Below, one piece after another: positions 23,260 to 31,084 of a DNA stretch of 34,356 bases. The stretch is from Candidatus Latescibacterota bacterium (GTDB lineage Bacteria > Latescibacterota > UBA2968 > UBA8231). Under the pieces are notes generated by a model, which saw only the letters and a list, made by a program, of their open reading frames with translations, had not been told where the DNA came from and did no database searches. Both the position numbers and the translations under genes were made by a program. The stretch lies in the NCBI GenBank assembly GCA_022825185.1, contig JAJDYK010000183.1, positions 1-34,356 of the forward strand, in the 5' to 3' direction. How positions within the stretch are numbered: the stretch's first letter is position 1; the number at the start of each line of letters is the position of its first letter.

Positions 23260-23285
23260 ACCCTCATTTTGCGAAAGGTCAGCCC

Positions 23286-23948
23286 ATGAGTTCCCGCAAC
23301 GGTTTTATCGAAACGCATATTTACGACTACATCCTCGCCAACTCGCTGCGCGACCGAGACGAGCTCAAGCGGTTGCGGCAGGAGACCCAAGCCATGCCCA
23401 TGGGCGGAATGCAGGTCTCGCCCGATCAGGGGCAGTTCATGGGGCTGCTCGTCGAACTGATCGACGCCAAGCGGATCGTCGAGGTGGGGACTTTTACTGG
23501 CTACAGCAGCATCGCCATGGCGCTGGCTCTGCCCGCAGACGGGCGTCTAATCGCCTGCGACGTCAGCGACGAGTTTACCAGCATCGCCCGGCGCTATTGG
23601 CAAGAGGCCGGCGTGGCCGACAAGATCGAATTGCGGTTGGGGCCAGCAGTAGCGACCCTCGACGGAATGCTCGCGGCTGGGGAAGCCGGTTGTTTCGACA
23701 TGGCCTTTATCGACGCGGACAAGGAAAATTACGACGCCTACTACGAGCGCTGTTTGCAGCTCTTGCGTCCGGGCGGCTTGATCCTAATCGACAACGTGCT
23801 GTGGGGCGGGCGGCCCGCCGATGCCAACGAGCAGGACGAGAGCACCGTAGCAATCCGAGCGCTCAACGCCAAAATCCACGCCGACGAGCGCGTGACCGCA
23901 TCCCTGCTGTCGATTGGCGACGGGTTGACGCTGGCGCGGAAGCGGTGA
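23286..23948 (+). CDS. SAM-dependent O-methyltransferase (CCoAOMT family 3-like)
   Basis: The 220-residue protein carries MQVSPDQGQFMGLL, the SAM site VEVGTFTGYSSIAMALALP, IACDVSDEF, FIDADKENYDAYYE and GGLILIDNVLWGGRP. These are the standard motifs of cation-dependent caffeoyl-CoA/catechol O-methyltransferases; Asp in FIDADK and Asp-Asn in IDNVLW are metal ligands. The substrate is unknown. The start is ATG 23286 (GAAAGG upstream). The longer frame back to 23133 reads through the MITE and gives the artefactual SFPRKRESS sequence. The MITE therefore lies directly in the 5' region of this gene and may have replaced its promoter. Confidence 0.9.
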   Translation: MSSRNGFIETHIYDYILANSLRDRDELKRLRQETQAMPMGGMQVSPDQGQFMGLLVELIDAKRIVEVGTFTGYSSIAMALALPADGRLIACDVSDEFTSIARRYWQEAGVADKIELRLGPAVATLDGMLAAGEAGCFDMAFIDADKENYDAYYERCLQLLRPGGLILIDNVLWGGRPADANEQDESTVAIRALNAKIHADERVTASLLSIGDGLTLARKR

Positions 23949-23987
23949 TCTGTGCGACTACAACGAAATAGCGGAGAAAACTCGACG

Positions 23988-24701
23988 ATGAACAAAATAT
24001 GGGTGCTGCAAAACATACAGCCGGAAAACTTGGGGATCGCCGGTCAGGTGTTCCAAGGCTGCGGTCTCGAGCCCACCTACGTACATACCTTTGCCGACGA
24101 AGAGGTCCCCCGCTACATGGACGAGGCCGCCGGCCTAGTGGTCTTGGGCGGGCCAATGGGCGTGTACGAACACGACCGCTATCCATTTCTGGACGCGGCT
24201 ATGCGCCTTATCGACCAAGCCTTAAAAGAAGACAAACCCGTACTCGGCATCTGCCTAGGCAGCCAGCTTTTGGCCACGGCTCTTGGTGCTCGGGTCGCCC
24301 GCGGTCCGCAGAAAGAAATCGGCTGGTATCCAATTGAGCTGAAGCCCGCTGCCAGCGAAGACCCGCTGATGGGCGGGCTGAAACCATCCTTTATGGGCTT
24401 TCACTGGCACGGCGACATCTTCGATCTGCCCAAGGGCGCTACCGCGCTGGCCTCTTCTGCCCGCACTGCCAACCAAGCGTTTTCTTATGACCGGGCGGCG
24501 TATGGCGTCCTCTTCCACATGGAAGTTACCACGCAAATTATCGCCGATATGGTCCGGGCTTTCGCCGACGAGGTGCGCGAGGAGGGGCTAGACGGCGAGC
24601 AAATCAAGGCCGACGCAGCCCAGCACTTGCCCGCTCTCCACGCCAACGGACGGACTTTCTTCCAGAACTGGGCCACTCTCTGCTTGGAGGTGGGTTCATA
24701 G
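23988..24701 (+). CDS. Class I glutamine amidotransferase-like protein
   Basis: From ATG 23988 (GGAG about 12 bases upstream) the protein is 237 residues. It has LVVLGGPMGVYEHDRYPFL, the nucleophile elbow GICLGSQLLATALGA with the catalytic Cys, and FHMEVTTQII, where His and Glu of the triad occur in the usual FHxE position. It resembles the GMP synthase-like glutamine amidotransferases encoded alone, which act in small-molecule amidation, gamma-glutamyl hydrolysis or detoxification. No synthetase partner is adjacent. It lies 39 bases after the methyltransferase, probably in the same transcript. Confidence 0.85.
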   Translation: MNKIWVLQNIQPENLGIAGQVFQGCGLEPTYVHTFADEEVPRYMDEAAGLVVLGGPMGVYEHDRYPFLDAAMRLIDQALKEDKPVLGICLGSQLLATALGARVARGPQKEIGWYPIELKPAASEDPLMGGLKPSFMGFHWHGDIFDLPKGATALASSARTANQAFSYDRAAYGVLFHMEVTTQIIADMVRAFADEVREEGLDGEQIKADAAQHLPALHANGRTFFQNWATLCLEVGS

Positions 24702-24804
24702 CAGTAGCTTAGCCCGCCCAAGCGTTTATTGGCCCTTGTTAAAGGACGCCACTCTGACCGCGTCAACGAGAGCAAGCTCTACCTTTCGATGATAATCCAC
24801 CCGC

Positions 24805-24834
24805 TTGACGTGTACATATCAAATATGATATAGT
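24805..24834 (+). promoter_or_regulatory. Toxin-antitoxin promoter with embedded operator
   Basis: TTGACG (24805-24810), an 18-base spacer and TATAGT (24829-24834) place the transcription start at or next to the toxin ATG at 24841. A perfect inverted repeat ATATCA-AATA-TGATAT (24816-24831) overlaps the -10 box, as expected for an autoregulatory antitoxin operator. Confidence 0.65.
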
Positions 24835-24840
24835 TTCTTT

Positions 24841-25200
24841 ATGAACGATGTGCTAATCAAGCCTATTGTCTGGGTGGGATCCTCCTATGATGATCTTATA
24901 GCCCTCCCCCGCGAGGTTCAAAATGATATAGGCTATGCCCTATGGATTGCCCAAACCGGAGGAAAGCACTACCAAGCAAAGCCGCTGAGAGGATTTGCAG
25001 GCGTTATGGAGATAGTTAGCCGCTATCAAACGGACACTTATCGAGCCGTTTATGTGGTGAATTTAGACGATCATCTCTATGTGCTTCATACCTTTCAGAA
25101 GAAATCCACCCGTGGCATTGCCACTCCAAGAAAGGAATTAGCCACCATTGCACGGCGGCTTCAACAAGCAAGAATAATAGCCAAGGGGAGAACGCTATGA
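24841..25200 (+). CDS. HigB/RelE-like toxin (phage Gp49-like family)
   Basis: The 119-residue basic protein has the Gp49/HigB layout: IVWVGSSYDDLIALPREVQNDIGYAL, KPLRGFAGVMEIVSRYQTDTYRAVYVV, and YVLHTFQKKSTRGIATPRKELATIARRL. This family cleaves ribosome-bound mRNA; the K-K-S/T-x-G-I-x-T-P segment is typical. The frame overlaps the antitoxin by 4 bases (ATGA), toxin first, as in higBA loci. No Shine-Dalgarno sequence precedes ATG 24841 and the predicted transcription start falls on it, so translation is likely leaderless. The A+T content looks higher than in the neighbours, suggesting recent acquisition. Confidence 0.85.
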   Translation: MNDVLIKPIVWVGSSYDDLIALPREVQNDIGYALWIAQTGGKHYQAKPLRGFAGVMEIVSRYQTDTYRAVYVVNLDDHLYVLHTFQKKSTRGIATPRKELATIARRLQQARIIAKGRTL

Positions 25201-25550
25201 AGAGGAGAAAAGTAGGCGATTCTGAGTACTATGAGGGATCGGCGAATGTTTACGCTGACTTAGGATATGACAATCCAGAGGAGTGGTCATTAAAAGCAAG
25301 CATCGCTACAAAAATCTTGGGTATCATCGAGGAGAGCGGCCTAACCCAGAAGGACGCCGGTACCCTGCTCGGCATCGCCCAAGGACGGGTTTCCGACCTG
25401 AAAAGAGGGCAGTTCGATAAATTCTCCGTTGAAAAGCTCTTGGCCTTCCTAAATGCGCTAGATCGGGATGTTGATATTGTGATCCGACCTAAAGAGGAAG
25501 AGGTAGCTCATATCACCGTCTCTGCGGAAGAGATAGTACCGAGCCGCTAA
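25197..25550 (+). CDS. HigA-like antitoxin, XRE-type helix-turn-helix
   Basis: The 117-residue protein starts with a region that may wrap the toxin (DSEYYEGSANVYADLGYDNPEEW). An XRE-family DNA-binding domain follows: KASIATKILGIIEESGLTQKDAGTLLGIAQGRVSDLKRG...FSVEKLLAFLNAL, then DRDVDIVIRPK. The FSVEKLLAFLNALDRDVDIVI tail is typical of the HTH_37-type antitoxins paired with Gp49-like toxins. Its start overlaps the toxin stop, ensuring coupled translation. It probably binds the palindrome at 24816-24831 and represses the operon. Confidence 0.87.
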   Translation: MKRRKVGDSEYYEGSANVYADLGYDNPEEWSLKASIATKILGIIEESGLTQKDAGTLLGIAQGRVSDLKRGQFDKFSVEKLLAFLNALDRDVDIVIRPKEEEVAHITVSAEEIVPSR

Positions 25551-25625
25551 CTTTCAAGCCAAAGCGGCATCTTGCGATGACATTCGGCTTGGGAACCAGC
25601 CACCGAAGGCGCTCCCTCTCCCCAC

Positions 25626-28307
25626 TCAGGTCGAAACCCCCAGCAAACCGCGTGTCAGTTGAAAATCGACGTTGCGCTGCTGCAAGGCACCGGGGATGTG
25701 GTCGCCTCGCGCCACCTGAGCTAACAAAGCGGCCAATTGCTCCGCCCAATCGTCCCCCGCACTCGTCAGAGCCAAATCAATATCATCGCCGTAGAGCGCC
25801 GCTACCGTCGGATCCGCACTCACCTGCACCACCGGCATCAAGGGATGCCCCTGTAAGGGATGCTCGCCGGTATGAGCCAAGATCAGGTCCACGCCCGTGG
25901 CACCCAGGCCGGTAGCCGTCTCCACCCAGTGATCGGTGGGCGTCTCCATGATGTAAAAACCCGGCTCTACCGCCGCCTGTCCATAGGGCAACGTCGCGGC
26001 ATCCGACGGCTCGACTAACACAGAGTCCAAATACGCCGGTTCCCGCAGCAGAGCCGCGTTGTGCGGCACGACCACAGTGCCGCCGGCAGTCACTACCCAG
26101 CGCGTCAACTGGGCAAAAGACTGCGCCGCGTCCTCCCCCAACTCACCGGTCGCCTGCATCCCCAAACGCAAGGCACCCAAGCCACCTTCCACGGCGACAG
26201 GGGTTTCCGTCTCGGCCAGCGCTTGGCGGAACCACCCCTCGACCCTGTCCATGGCCTTGACAATCCCGCCGTCCAACTGCACCGAAGCCCAGCCAAAAAC
26301 AGCCGGGTCCAAACCCCATTCCTCAAGGCCGTTGCGCATGTAGTCGTTGTGCGTCTTTTCGCAACCGTGCTCCAGCAGCAAAACGCGCCGCGCCAGCGGA
26401 TGCGCGGCGTACCCCATCATGGTGCGCAAGTGCATTTGCTCGGTAGCGCCGCTCGACGACAGCCCACAGCCCTCGGTGTGGACCAAGGCGACAAAGCGCG
26501 ACAGACCCTGCTCGCGGCCCACTTGCCGGGCATTGAGCCGCTCGGCGCACATGCGGGCGATCTGGCCAGCGCACAGGCTGGTGGGCAATACCAACCCCAC
26601 CTGATCAATAGCCCCATCCAGCATGGGGAACGACACGGCCGGGCCGACTTCGGGCCGCACTGGCACGGGCCGCCCCTCGGGCACGGGAGCAGCCAACAGT
26701 TCCTCTAGCCGACTAGTATCGGTCTGTTGCCAGTTGCGCCAGATGGACACTTGGGCGTGGCCGGCCCGCTCGCCCAGCGAGCGCTCGCCCGAGGCCACTC
26801 GCAAGGTGCGCTCAAACAGCTCCTGACCCAACTCGTCCATCGACGTGCCATCCAAGTAAGCCCCGGCATTGACGTCGAGGTCTGCGGCCAACAACTGATA
26901 GCGCTCCGAGGTGGTGACGATCTTGATCGTCGGCACAAAGGGGAAATTGGTAATGGAACCGTTGCCCGTGACAAAGAAAATGGCGTTACAGCCGCTGGCC
27001 ACCTGCCCGGCGATGCTTTCCAAGTCATTGCCCGGACTGTCCATAAAGTAGAAACCAGTCCCTTTAAGCGGCTCACCGTACTCAATGGCGTAGTCCAAAC
27101 GCACATCTGGATCGCGCTTGCGCGCCGCGCCAATGGACTTGAGCGCGATATTGTACAGGCCGCGGAATTTGTTGCCCCCCGAGGGATTGCCCTCGGCTGA
27201 GGCACCGTGCCACGACACCCGCTCCTTGAAGCGCTCTACCATGTGCAAAAAGGTGCGCGCAGTCTCCACATCCTTGACGTTTTGCAGCACGTACGGTTCG
27301 GCACCGATCAGCTCGTCGGTCTCGGCGAGGTTGGCTGCGCCGCCGTAGCGAATCAACTCGCGCGCCACCCAAGCAGCCAACGGATTCCCCGAAATGCCGG
27401 AAAAGGCGTCCGAGCCGCCGCACTGCAAGGCGATCTTGAGATGGCTTAAGTCGTGCTCGCCCCGCTCCTCGCCCGCCATTTCCTCGGCCCAAGCCGCCAC
27501 TTGCCGTTCGCCCTCTTCTAAACGCGCCGCAAAGGAACCGTCCAAGCTCATAAAGCAATGCCGAACGTGGTCGAGGGCATAGCCGTGCGCCACCATGTAC
27601 TCCCACAGCATCTTGTTGGTCACAGCTTCGCTGCCGTAGTCTATCGCCAGCACCGCGCCGACGTTGGGATGGACGACGAAGCCAGCCAGCGTGCGCAATA
27701 AAAGCTCGCGGTTATTGGGATCGGCCCCACCGCCGCCTTCGGTGTGAGCAATCGGCACCACGCCATCGCCAGCCGGTCGGCCGCTCCAGCGCTCGGCCAA
27801 CAGCCGGGCATAACTAGCCGTGCGCGAGGACGTGCCCAAGACGACGATGTAATTGCGCGTGCCCACGCCCCGTCCTCCAGCGCGACCATAGCCGAGAAAG
27901 GTCCGCCGCTCCTCATGCGGATCGAGCGCAACTCCAGGCTGAAAATTCACCGGGTCCAATTGATACGGCTCAATGCGATCGACGAAATTGGCCTGCTCGG
28001 GCAGGTCGAAGTCCAACTGTCGGATGCCCAAGGCGTCGAGCATGCTCTGGTTGCAGGCGTAATCGCCCGGCTGCAGGGCGCGCTCGGCCACGCCAAAGGG
28101 CAATTGCCACGACAGCAAAAACTGGCCGGATTCAATCGGCTCGACGGCAAAGCGATGGCCTTCCATCACCGTGTGCGACAAAGTGAACGACCGGCCATCG
28201 TAGTCAATGCCCGTGCCCGCTTCCAAGCGCCGAGTAGCAATCGCCACATTGTCCCCGGGCATGGGCAGCCGGGCTACTTCGCTAAAGGAAAAAGCAGCGT
28301 TCGTCAT
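25626..28307 (-). CDS. Double-module UxaA/GarD-family sugar-acid dehydratase
   Basis: At 893 residues this is nearly twice the length of E. coli UxaA (about 495). An N-terminal SAF domain (about 1-95; MEGHRFAVEPI) is followed by a UxaA core (about 130-515) and then a second UxaA-like core (about 565-893). Module 1 keeps the sugar-site motifs ALQCGGSDAFSGISGNP, NPSGGNK and SPGND but has Ser160, Gly192 and Ser226 where UxaA has three conserved Cys. Module 2 keeps the three Cys (Cys579, Cys614 in HTEGCG, Cys649 in EHGCEK) but has lost the GGSD and GNK motifs. Altronate, galactarate or a related aldarate is the likely substrate type. CAGGATGG precedes ATG 28307. It lies 55 bases downstream of the Gfo/Idh gene, probably in one operon. 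Confidence 0.85.
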   Translation of the reverse strand: MTNAAFSFSEVARLPMPGDNVAIATRRLEAGTGIDYDGRSFTLSHTVMEGHRFAVEPIESGQFLLSWQLPFGVAERALQPGDYACNQSMLDALGIRQLDFDLPEQANFVDRIEPYQLDPVNFQPGVALDPHEERRTFLGYGRAGGRGVGTRNYIVVLGTSSRTASYARLLAERWSGRPAGDGVVPIAHTEGGGGADPNNRELLLRTLAGFVVHPNVGAVLAIDYGSEAVTNKMLWEYMVAHGYALDHVRHCFMSLDGSFAARLEEGERQVAAWAEEMAGEERGEHDLSHLKIALQCGGSDAFSGISGNPLAAWVARELIRYGGAANLAETDELIGAEPYVLQNVKDVETARTFLHMVERFKERVSWHGASAEGNPSGGNKFRGLYNIALKSIGAARKRDPDVRLDYAIEYGEPLKGTGFYFMDSPGNDLESIAGQVASGCNAIFFVTGNGSITNFPFVPTIKIVTTSERYQLLAADLDVNAGAYLDGTSMDELGQELFERTLRVASGERSLGERAGHAQVSIWRNWQQTDTSRLEELLAAPVPEGRPVPVRPEVGPAVSFPMLDGAIDQVGLVLPTSLCAGQIARMCAERLNARQVGREQGLSRFVALVHTEGCGLSSSGATEQMHLRTMMGYAAHPLARRVLLLEHGCEKTHNDYMRNGLEEWGLDPAVFGWASVQLDGGIVKAMDRVEGWFRQALAETETPVAVEGGLGALRLGMQATGELGEDAAQSFAQLTRWVVTAGGTVVVPHNAALLREPAYLDSVLVEPSDAATLPYGQAAVEPGFYIMETPTDHWVETATGLGATGVDLILAHTGEHPLQGHPLMPVVQVSADPTVAALYGDDIDLALTSAGDDWAEQLAALLAQVARGDHIPGALQQRNVDFQLTRGLLGVST

Positions 28308-28362
28308 ATAGCCATCCTGAATGTCTTACAATAGTTGAGATTTTTAAGAACGGAAAAAATTA

Positions 28363-29454
28363 TCAGCCTATCCTCACTTCCCGCCCCTCGCTGGCCGAGC
28401 GATACAGCCCATCGAGAGCGGCCATGACGTTGAGCACTTCCTCTTTTTTGACCATCAACTCGGCCCGACCTTCGAGCACCTCGACGAAATGAGCCGCGGC
28501 TTTCCAGTGGCCCGAGAAGGGCACCGAGGGATCGGGCGGCACGTTGAGCCGGGTGTCGGCTTGATAGCGGCCCAAGGTGCCGATAAAAGTGAGCGGATTA
28601 AACGTGAGGCCGCCCTTGGTTCCCATGATAAGGGTGCCGCCGGTGCCATCGGGTAGATTGGCCGCCCAACTAGCCCGAATGCTGATGGTGGCGTCGTTTT
28701 CCAAGCGCAAAAAGCCAGCGGCCATATCCTCGACATCGTATTCGCCGATGTCGTAGTCCCGGGGCGCGAACACGCCCTCTGGCGCACCGCTGTCGGCCAG
28801 CGACGTGACCACGTCTTCGCGCTGGTCGGCCAGTTTAGTGTACGTCGCGCCCGAGGCAGCCACCACTTTGGGATTGCCCATGATCCACAGCAGGGCATCG
28901 AGCGCGTGGACGCCAATGTCGTAGAGCGGGCCGCCGCCCGAGGCTTCTTTCATGTGGAAGCGGCCCCAAGTGGGCACGCCACGGCGGCGGAAGGCCGAGG
29001 TTTCGGCGTAGTACATCTCGCCCAAGTGTCCGCTATCGGCCAGTTGCTTAGCAGCGGTATTACTGCCGGAGAAACGGCTCGTTTGGGTAACAAATAGGTG
29101 GCGGTTGACGGCCTCGGCCACTGCGTACATGACTACTGCATCGGCGAGGCTGGCAGCTACGGGTTTTTCGCAAAAGACGTGGGCACCGGCCTGGAGGGCG
29201 GCTTCGGTGTAGGCGCGATGCGAGGCATTGGGGGTGCAGACGGAGACGATATCGGGGCGCAGTTCGGCCATCATGCGTTTAAAATTGTTGTGCGCGCGGG
29301 GGATGCTGTGGCGGTCGGCGGTTTGTTGAGCCTTGGCCAAGGTGTGATTGAACACGCCAACCACTTCTACGGCCGGGGCCAACGCCAGCCACGCGGGGAT
29401 GTGGCCGACATTGGCGACCATGCCAGTGCCGACGATAGCTACTTTGTATGACAT
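28363..29454 (-). CDS. Gfo/Idh/MocA family NAD(P)-dependent oxidoreductase
   Basis: The 363-residue protein has the Rossmann start VAIVGTGMVANVGHIPAW, SVCTPNASHRAYTEAAL and the family hallmark HVFCEKPVA with the catalytic lysine. A C-terminal alpha/beta sheet domain (GPLYDIGVHALDALLWIMG, with the expected His) follows. These enzymes oxidise or reduce sugars, inositols or sugar acids; the substrate here is unknown. GGGAGG lies 8 bases before ATG 29454. Together with the UxaA-type dehydratase downstream it fits a catabolic route in which a sugar is oxidised and then dehydrated. A fragment of another gene overlaps its start. Confidence 0.9.
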   Translation of the reverse strand: MSYKVAIVGTGMVANVGHIPAWLALAPAVEVVGVFNHTLAKAQQTADRHSIPRAHNNFKRMMAELRPDIVSVCTPNASHRAYTEAALQAGAHVFCEKPVAASLADAVVMYAVAEAVNRHLFVTQTSRFSGSNTAAKQLADSGHLGEMYYAETSAFRRRGVPTWGRFHMKEASGGGPLYDIGVHALDALLWIMGNPKVVAASGATYTKLADQREDVVTSLADSGAPEGVFAPRDYDIGEYDVEDMAAGFLRLENDATISIRASWAANLPDGTGGTLIMGTKGGLTFNPLTFIGTLGRYQADTRLNVPPDPSVPFSGHWKAAAHFVEVLEGRAELMVKKEEVLNVMAALDGLYRSASEGREVRIG

Positions 29455-29567
29455 GTTTTTTTATACCTCCCAATCCTCTTGCTGTTGTAGCCTTTGGCGA
29501 AATAGGATTGCCGCTGCTCTGGGGTGAGGATCTTGGGCGGGTGTCCCAGAATTTGTTCGGGCGTCAT
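29439..29567 (-). pseudogene. Phytanoyl-CoA dioxygenase 5' fragment (42 codons)
   Basis: An ATG at 29567 follows a good ribosome-binding site (AGGAGA, about 8 bases upstream). It opens a short frame starting MTPEQILGHPPKILTPEQRQ, then SYFAKGY. This is the typical start of phytanoyl-CoA dioxygenase (PhyH) family enzymes, in which KGY/DGY is followed by hydrophobic residues (LLVE-like). Here the match ends after KGY, the frame continues with NSKRIGRYKKTCHTK and stops 16 bases inside the Gfo/Idh gene. It is most simply a relic left by a deletion that joined the phyH start to the Gfo/Idh ribosome-binding site. The intact initiation signals could still couple translation to the dehydrogenase. Confidence 0.5.
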
Positions 29568-29766
29568 GATCCTGTCTCCTCTGCGTTGTAGTTCGGCCAG
29601 CGCATATTATGCTAGCTAATTCGCACGAATCGCTCAAGTCGGTGGGGGAACACATGGCCTCGTAGAATCCGTTCAACTCCTATGGTGGCGGTTACGCCGC
29701 GAAAACGCTAGTTTCAACAGGCCTAGAATTTTTCACCTTTATCTTCAATTTCATCCAAAGCTATTA

Positions 29767-31059
29767 ATGAACCCAGAACACCACACCGTCATCATCGTCG
29801 GCGGCGGACCGGCGGGCCTGCCGTTGGCCGTGGTCTTGGGCGGCTGGCATCCCTTTTTCCGCAACAGTCGCATGTTTACCGCGCGCTACGCGCCCATAGC
29901 TGGATACTTGCAGCAGTTAGACCACACGCTGTTGGGGCTGGATATGCAGTATCTCGTGCAGAGCGGCATCAAGCCCGTCGATCTGTTCCGCACCTTGCAC
30001 CACCCGCGCCAGCTCTTTGAGGAACTCGACCAAGTCGCCATGAACTTTCGGCGCGGCGAGCCGCTGGACGCGCTGCTGATCAGCCGCGAGCCGGTCGGCG
30101 GGTTGTGGAACCGCGCGCCGCACAACCTGCTGACTCTGTCGCCAGGTCAATGGATGGAGTTTGCCTTTTATCCGCTGGCACAGCACGCCGAGGAAATCGG
30201 GCGTTCCTTAGACGTCAACGCCCTAATCCTCAAAACCGATCTAATCGAGTACTATCACCGCGTGCCCGAGCGCTTTGAGGTGGCAGAGCGCATTCGCACC
30301 TCTGAGGAAGTCGAGCGAATTGAGCCGCACGAAAGGGGCTTTCAACTCACCAGTCGGCACGTGCAAACGGGCGTTGAGCAGTGCTACACCTGCAAGTACT
30401 TAGTCCTCGCAACCGGCCAGCGCGGTCAGTTGCGCTCCCTCGGAGTGGAGGGCGAAGAATTACCCTTTGTCACCGCTCACTACGACAAGCCCGCAGACTT
30501 CCCCGGCGAGCGGGTGCTCGTCGTCGGCGGCGGGCGCTCGGGCGATTGGGCCGCGACCGAATTGCACGACGCCGGCAAGCAAGTGTACTACGCCATGCGC
30601 CAAGGGCCAGCAGTCCATTGGCAGCTCATCAACGACAGCCGCCACGGGCTACCCTATTACCACCGCATCGCCGCAATCCTCGAAAGCCGCTCGCCCCGGC
30701 TCCAAACCTTGTACCACACCCACGTGACGCAGATCGCAGAAAACGGACAGGTCGGGCTGCAAACGCCCGAGGGAGATCAAGTCATAGAAGTCGATCACGT
30801 GATAAAGGAAATCGGCGGCACGGCCGACTATTCGATCTTACAGGGCTTTGCGCCGCTGACCCGGACGCCCATGCGCGACAACTACCGCTTCCAACTCGAT
30901 CAAGTACAGACCCACCCCCACAACTACGAGTCGATTGATGTCCCCAACTTGTACCTCGGCGGCTATCTCGCGGCCGGGATCGGACTCGTCGTCATTGCCA
31001 TGCACGGAACGACCTACGCGATTGCCGGGGATATTCTGCAGAAGGAAGGGCGGCTTTAG
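29767..31059 (+). CDS. FAD/NAD(P)-binding flavoprotein oxidoreductase (OSGIN/monooxygenase-like)
   Basis: The 430-residue protein has a first dinucleotide-binding motif at the N-terminus (VIIVGGGPAGLPLAVVLGGW) and a second in the middle (RVLVVGGGRSGDWAATEL). An ATGQRG motif lies between them and GGYLAAGIGLVVIAMHG near the end, as in two-dinucleotide flavoprotein monooxygenases and thioredoxin reductase-like folds. The GGWHPFF segment after the FAD loop recalls the OSGIN-like branch. No redox-active CxxC is present, so a disulphide reductase is unlikely. The substrate is unknown. It starts at ATG 29767, 200 bases from the divergent PhyH fragment; I see no clear Shine-Dalgarno sequence. Confidence 0.8.
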   Translation: MNPEHHTVIIVGGGPAGLPLAVVLGGWHPFFRNSRMFTARYAPIAGYLQQLDHTLLGLDMQYLVQSGIKPVDLFRTLHHPRQLFEELDQVAMNFRRGEPLDALLISREPVGGLWNRAPHNLLTLSPGQWMEFAFYPLAQHAEEIGRSLDVNALILKTDLIEYYHRVPERFEVAERIRTSEEVERIEPHERGFQLTSRHVQTGVEQCYTCKYLVLATGQRGQLRSLGVEGEELPFVTAHYDKPADFPGERVLVVGGGRSGDWAATELHDAGKQVYYAMRQGPAVHWQLINDSRHGLPYYHRIAAILESRSPRLQTLYHTHVTQIAENGQVGLQTPEGDQVIEVDHVIKEIGGTADYSILQGFAPLTRTPMRDNYRFQLDQVQTHPHNYESIDVPNLYLGGYLAAGIGLVVIAMHGTTYAIAGDILQKEGRL

Positions 31060-31084
31060 GCTGCCAATCCGGAGCGGTGGAGCG

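Noticed and set aside
23133..23285. N-terminal extension of the O-methyltransferase beginning MSFPRKRESS
   Set aside because: This is a translation of the REP-type repeat and MITE, not protein. The family start and a ribosome-binding site fit ATG 23286.
26061..26708. 215-residue frame antisense to the UxaA-type gene
   Set aside because: It is opposite well-conserved UxaA motifs and shows no recognisable domain.
29461..29676. 71-residue frame overlapping the PhyH fragment
   Set aside because: Wrong frame relative to the good ribosome-binding site and PhyH-like peptide at 29567.
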